Source of the DNA: Lumbricus rubellus | Lineage: Eukaryota; Annelida; Clitellata; Crassiclitellata; Lumbricidae | Direction: 5' to 3' | Assembly (NCBI GenBank): GCA_945859605.1 | Contig: OX243827.1 | Coordinates: forward strand, 7,101,273 to 7,165,272 | DNA length: 64,000 nucleotides | Shown: one piece after another, positions 60,398 to 64,000 of the stretch | How the letters are laid out: each line of letters opens with the position of its first letter | Numbering within the stretch: the first letter of the stretch is position 1 | Notes under the pieces: model-generated | What the model was told of the DNA's origin: nothing | The model's database searches: none | What the model saw: only the letters and a program-made list of their open reading frames with translations | Made by a program: the position numbers and the translations under genes

Positions 60398-62928
60398 GCC
60401 TCTCCTGAATTGAAAACAAGCCTTGTCACAAGACTAGGAGGATTTCACCTGATCATGTCCTATATGGGAGCGATGGGCTATATCATGGGTGGAAGTGGTT
60501 TAGATGTACTCTGGCAGACAGTCTATGCAGGTGCAACGGTACAGCATATGCTCAATGGGCATGCATATGCCCGTGCTCTTCGTGCTCACTTTCTGACATC
60601 GGCCGCGCTAACAACCCTTTTCCTATCACAGCCGCACTGTCTGGATGATGTCGACACAAATCAACTACGCCAGAAATTGTCATCACTGATAGATCAAGAT
60701 TGTGACATTCACGATATTCAGGTAGACTTACTCGTCAAAGACCTCGTTGATGTGATTGAGAGAACAAGTTTAGATGTGGCTGCATTTCGTACAGGCAAGT
60801 TGTGGATAAACTACATCAGACAGATAACGATATTGAAACTGTTCATTCATGCAAAAAGAAGCGGTGATTGGGACCTGCACTTGTATGCAATCTCCCAGAT
60901 GATACCATACCTACATGCTGCAGGGCATACTCAGTATGCCAAAAGTGCCAGGCTCTACCACCAAACCATGAAAACGGTCCAAACGGTAATGTCGGCAGAC
61001 GATTACGCTCGATTCACAACCCATGGCTACTTTACCATACGACGTACGCACCACTTCTGGTCGGGTAACTTTACGGATCAGACAATAGAACAGGATCTCA
61101 TGAGAATGCTAAAGAGCGCAGGAGGAATGACTCATGGCCGCCAAATCACTGAGAGCACACTTACCAACTGGGTGCATTCCTTTCCCTTCACTATCCCAAT
61201 CTGCAAAAGCCTCGAACATTTCACAAACGTCAATTGTACGTCATCATACCAGCATCGTGACCTCAATGCTGGTAGTGAGAGCAAGGACAAGCAAGACCAC
61301 GAGAAGTTCTACATGTGGTTATCGGCGCATTCACCATTCCTGTACACGTGCGAGTCTGTTGTGTGTCTATCAACAGGCATGATTGCGGGCAAAACAGTAA
61401 ACTGCGACAATGCGTTTGAGGTAGGTTGCATCGCAGCCAAGGCCATGACAAATGGTAATTTTTCTGATGTCAAACTCAAGCGCAATGACAAAGTGAAGAC
61501 TATCGCCAGTGTGGCCAACACTGTTACGATCCGAAATGAACGCGTGACCATCAACCCAGCCGTTCTGTTCAGCCGCATTTCATGTATACTGCGGGACAGT
61601 TCAGAGATGGAGGTATACTTGTCGTACGAGCTGGCTCCACAGCCACCATCGCTTTTCCAAGACGGGCTCATGAGAAAATCTCCGAAGAGTGCATTAGGCC
61701 AGCTTCTTCGATCTAAGGCCCCGCTTGAGTCTCGCTTTCCTGACGATGCCAAGTATATCGTAGATGGCGGATATCTTCTTCGCGTTGTGATTTGGCCAGC
61801 AAATCCTACATATAGTCAAGTATGTGATTCATATGTATCGTACACAGAAAGGCACTATGGCAATGAGACGATAGTCGTGTTTGACGGATACGAATGCACC
61901 ACGTCTACGAAATCTGCTGAACAGAAACGAAGGGCCACAAAGTCATCTTCGAGAGACATCATGTTTGACGAGTCGATGCAAACCGTTACAACTCAATCTG
62001 CTTTCTTGAGTAACGATGGAAACAAAACCAAGCTTATCAGCATGCTTGTACACAAATTCAACGACAAATTCATAAGAACGAGACAAGCTGCTGCAGATGC
62101 AGATCGACTCATAGTAGAGACTGCTTTATCAGAGAGCGGCCAATCTCGTCCCGTGGTAGTGATTGGAACGGACACAGATTTACTCGTAATGCTGATCTCT
62201 CTTGCACCTCCTGATTGTGACATGTACATGCTCTGCTCAACCAATCCTATAGCACTCTACAACATCACTCTCATCCAAAGTGCAGTTGGCAATAAAAAAA
62301 AAACACCTGCTTTTCGCCCACTCAGTGACGGGATGCGACACTGTGTCGGCTTTGTTTGGCCTCGGAAAGAAGAAGGCGATAGATATTCTGGACCAATACA
62401 CCGATGACGATTCTCTTGATGTATTCACCAATGAAACGAGCAGCAAAGAACAAATTGCCAGCGTGGGAGAAAAGTTCATACTGAAGCTCTATGGAGCACC
62501 AAAGTCTGTCGACAAGCTTGACAAACAGAGATACCTTTCCTACAATAAGTCTATACGACGATCATCACTGACTACAGCGTTCAAACTCGAATCCCTCCCC
62601 CCCAACGACACGCGCCGCATACTTTCATTCACTGCGAACGTATCTACAAGTGCAACAGTGGATCGGCAACACGCCAGATGCTACGAAATGGGGCTGGTAT
62701 CTGCAAGATGGCACTCTGAAGCCGGTGGAGACCGATCAACCAGCAGCCCCCGATACACTGCTCAAAATTGTTGCGTGTGGCTGTGATGTTGGGAAAGGTA
62801 ATTGTGGCCGAGCGTGTGGGTGTAGGAAGCTAGCCTTGAAGTGTGGACCAGGGTGTAGGTGTGTCGAAAATGAACAGTTCTGCTCAAATGCTCCGAGTTG
62901 TGAAGCATACAATGACGAACAAGAATAG
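60398..62928 (+). pseudogene. Academ-type transposase: XPG/FEN1-like nuclease with CXC-like C-terminus, two frameshifts
   Basis: The frame is open from 60359; ATTGCAG at 60391-60397 could be an acceptor, and no ATG precedes the conserved RLGGFHLIMSYMGAMGYIMG block, so the N-terminus is missing or in a lost exon. Counting from the TTG at 60410, the nuclease core follows XPG/FEN1 order: VDGGYLL (Asp452), VVFDGYE with KSAEQKRR (Asp492), AAADADRL (Asp563, Asp565), VIGTDTDLLVM (Asp588, Asp590), then TGCDTVSALFGLGKKKA, the helix-two-turn-helix. These acidic residues would bind metal for cutting DNA. The C-terminus (62776-62889) has nine Cys in a C-x-C...C-x-C pattern like Tesmin/MSL2 CXC zinc domains. 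The frame shifts at a run of ten A (62294-62303) and a run of seven C (62597-62603). The known family is about 1000 residues or more; about 840 remain here. Confidence 0.75.
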
Positions 62929-62969
62929 GTAGATACCGACTGTATAAACGTTTCAAAGCATCAATGATA

Positions 62970-63254
62970 TGTATGAATACTTAGTGATTCAGAACATGTT
63001 TGATTGTATTCCTTACCCTTATAAATGTGTAATGTAGCCATCAAAATTGTGACGCTACGTCGATTTTAAGCGAAAACATAACAGTTTTAAGATTTTGGTG
63101 GCCATCTTGGACGCCATCTTGGATTTTGGAAAGAGCTCCAGAGGGATTCACGGGGATTTTGGATATGTTGTTCCTAATGGTATTGGGAGTGTTTCCTGAA
63201 AAATTCAGCTTTGGCTTATGTTTTGCCCCTTCAGAATCTAATGCTCTTCATCTA
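62970..63254. repeat. Right terminal inverted repeat of the Academ-like element
   Basis: Begins about 40 bp after the transposase stop codon and ends CTCTTCATCTA. Confidence 0.9.
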
Positions 63255-63257
63255 ATA

Positions 63258-64000
63258 GTCGACGTTTAAGAAAAGCTGGTGACCTTAACGCACTCACCGT
63301 CCAGTGGGGACAATATTCTATTTTATAGAAGGAAGAAGAGCAGCAGTCTCTGTTCGTGTTTAGTCAACCATGACAGACTTCACGAATACTAAAAACAGCG
63401 AGAAAGAAAGCCAATGCGTTTATCCAATGCATCTGTTGCTGCTGTAGACGTTCATGTCTTACCGTATAACCTTTATCCATGTGCACACTCTCCGCAGACT
63501 TTGACCCATATACATGTACGGTAAAGATTCAGACGTTTGTAAACAAAGGGAGAGGCGCCAAGTAGGCTAGAACGTATTTTAGTTCGATGATTTTATTCTG
63601 CCGTCCTTGTGTCAGAAAGCAATAATGCAGTATCTGTTACTTCAACCAATTCAGATGCCCACCCTTCACTTGACGGCTGGAGGGGGGGGTCATGCCATCA
63701 AACTGCTTAGGGTGAAGGTTACCTAATAAACGTGTAAATAAATGTCTTTATAAAAATGGGAAGCCAATAAACAGGAAAACTAAAAGGCAATGAAACAGTC
63801 GATAAAACGAGGCCGATAAACTCTGTGGCGGGCGATGCCCCCGTGAGAATTACATGTTGGTTAGTTGCGCCTGCACAATGAATATTATCTCAATATACGC
63901 TTGTCTTAATTCTTGTAATAATGAAGTCGACAGAGACCCATTGACTTCTCCGCTTACGCTATAATACTCCGGCACGAATCTTCGTTGGTCACGCACGACT
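63258..64000. other. Non-coding flank, nothing recognised
   Basis: I see no open frame with a recognisable domain and no transposon end. A run of eight G lies near 63685. Confidence 0.4.

Larger units (their letters stand above)
59879..63254 (+). mobile_element. Academ-like DNA transposon (3.4 kb) with about 290-bp inverted repeats
   Basis: Inverted repeats at 59879-60172 and 62970-63254 begin TAGATGAAGAGCATTAGA. They share blocks such as AAACATAAGCCAAAGCTGAA and AAGATGGCGTCCAAGATGGC. ATA flanks both ends (59876-59878 and 63255-63257), a 3-bp duplication; a TA duplication with ends two bases inward is also possible. The left repeat has ten extra bases (GTGAGATCAC) near its tip. The only gene is a plus-strand frame with an XPG/FEN1-like nuclease and a Cys-rich C-terminus, the hallmark of Academ elements, which also make 3-4-bp duplications. 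The repeats match well, so the insertion is fairly young. Confidence 0.8.

Noticed and set aside
61309..61752. 147-codon minus-strand frame inside the Academ-like element
   Set aside because: Shadow of the transposase coding strand with no domain of its own.

Overview
The window is animal nuclear DNA: AT-rich, intron-dominated, and packed with microsatellites and decayed transposons. Every protein-coding signal I can support is either a short exon with eukaryotic splice sites or a transposon remnant. There are no bacterial operons, rRNA or intact tRNA genes. A marine invertebrate, possibly an echinoderm, would fit (abundant foldback-type elements, tRNA-derived SINEs, ANKRD33-type gene), but the species is inference only.

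Host genes. One plus-strand gene runs through at least the first 38 kb. Two ankyrin-repeat exons (4511-4640 and 17738-17878) and a terminal exon (37682-38316) join in frame across two large introns (about 13.1 and 19.8 kb) and encode an ANKRD33/33B-like ankyrin protein; its start lies upstream of 4511 and was not found. An unusually long open frame (38320-38862) continues in the same phase directly after two adjacent stop codons. A second, tentative plus-strand gene begins with a TATA-box promoter and a signal-peptide-like first exon (52338-52392). A well-formed terminal exon of matching phase lies at 57788-57876; together they would encode a very small secreted peptide.

Mobile DNA. The best element is at 59879-63254: about 290-bp terminal inverted repeats, a candidate 3-bp duplication (ATA), and a long reading frame with an XPG/FEN1-like nuclease core followed by a Cys-rich CXC-like domain. 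This points to the Academ type of DNA transposon. Two single-base excesses in homopolymer runs break its frame. Two foldback-type elements whose inverted repeats are built of short tandem units lie at 2757-3824 (carrying a RING-finger reading frame) and 19648-20417 (10-bp duplication). A mariner relic with unusually long inverted repeats is at 1004-2015. Several non-autonomous hAT-like elements still have readable 8-bp duplications (5366-6450, 25655-25953, 41836-42756, 48606-48994, 53690-53875), and a near-perfect palindromic MITE with an 11-bp duplication is at 52670-52885. LINE 3' tails and at least three tRNA-related or short SINE families fill much of the rest.

Simple repeats. There are long CATA/TATG arrays at 13.2, 16.3, 34.9 and 47.3 kb, GACA/CTGT arrays, polypurine and polypyrimidine tracts, and several minisatellites, including a GACA/GATA-type array with an exact 280-bp higher-order period next to the Academ-like element. 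A 200-base run of N at 44955-45154 marks an assembly gap inside a low-complexity tract. The palindrome TAGGCCTA occurs at least 34 times, far above chance.
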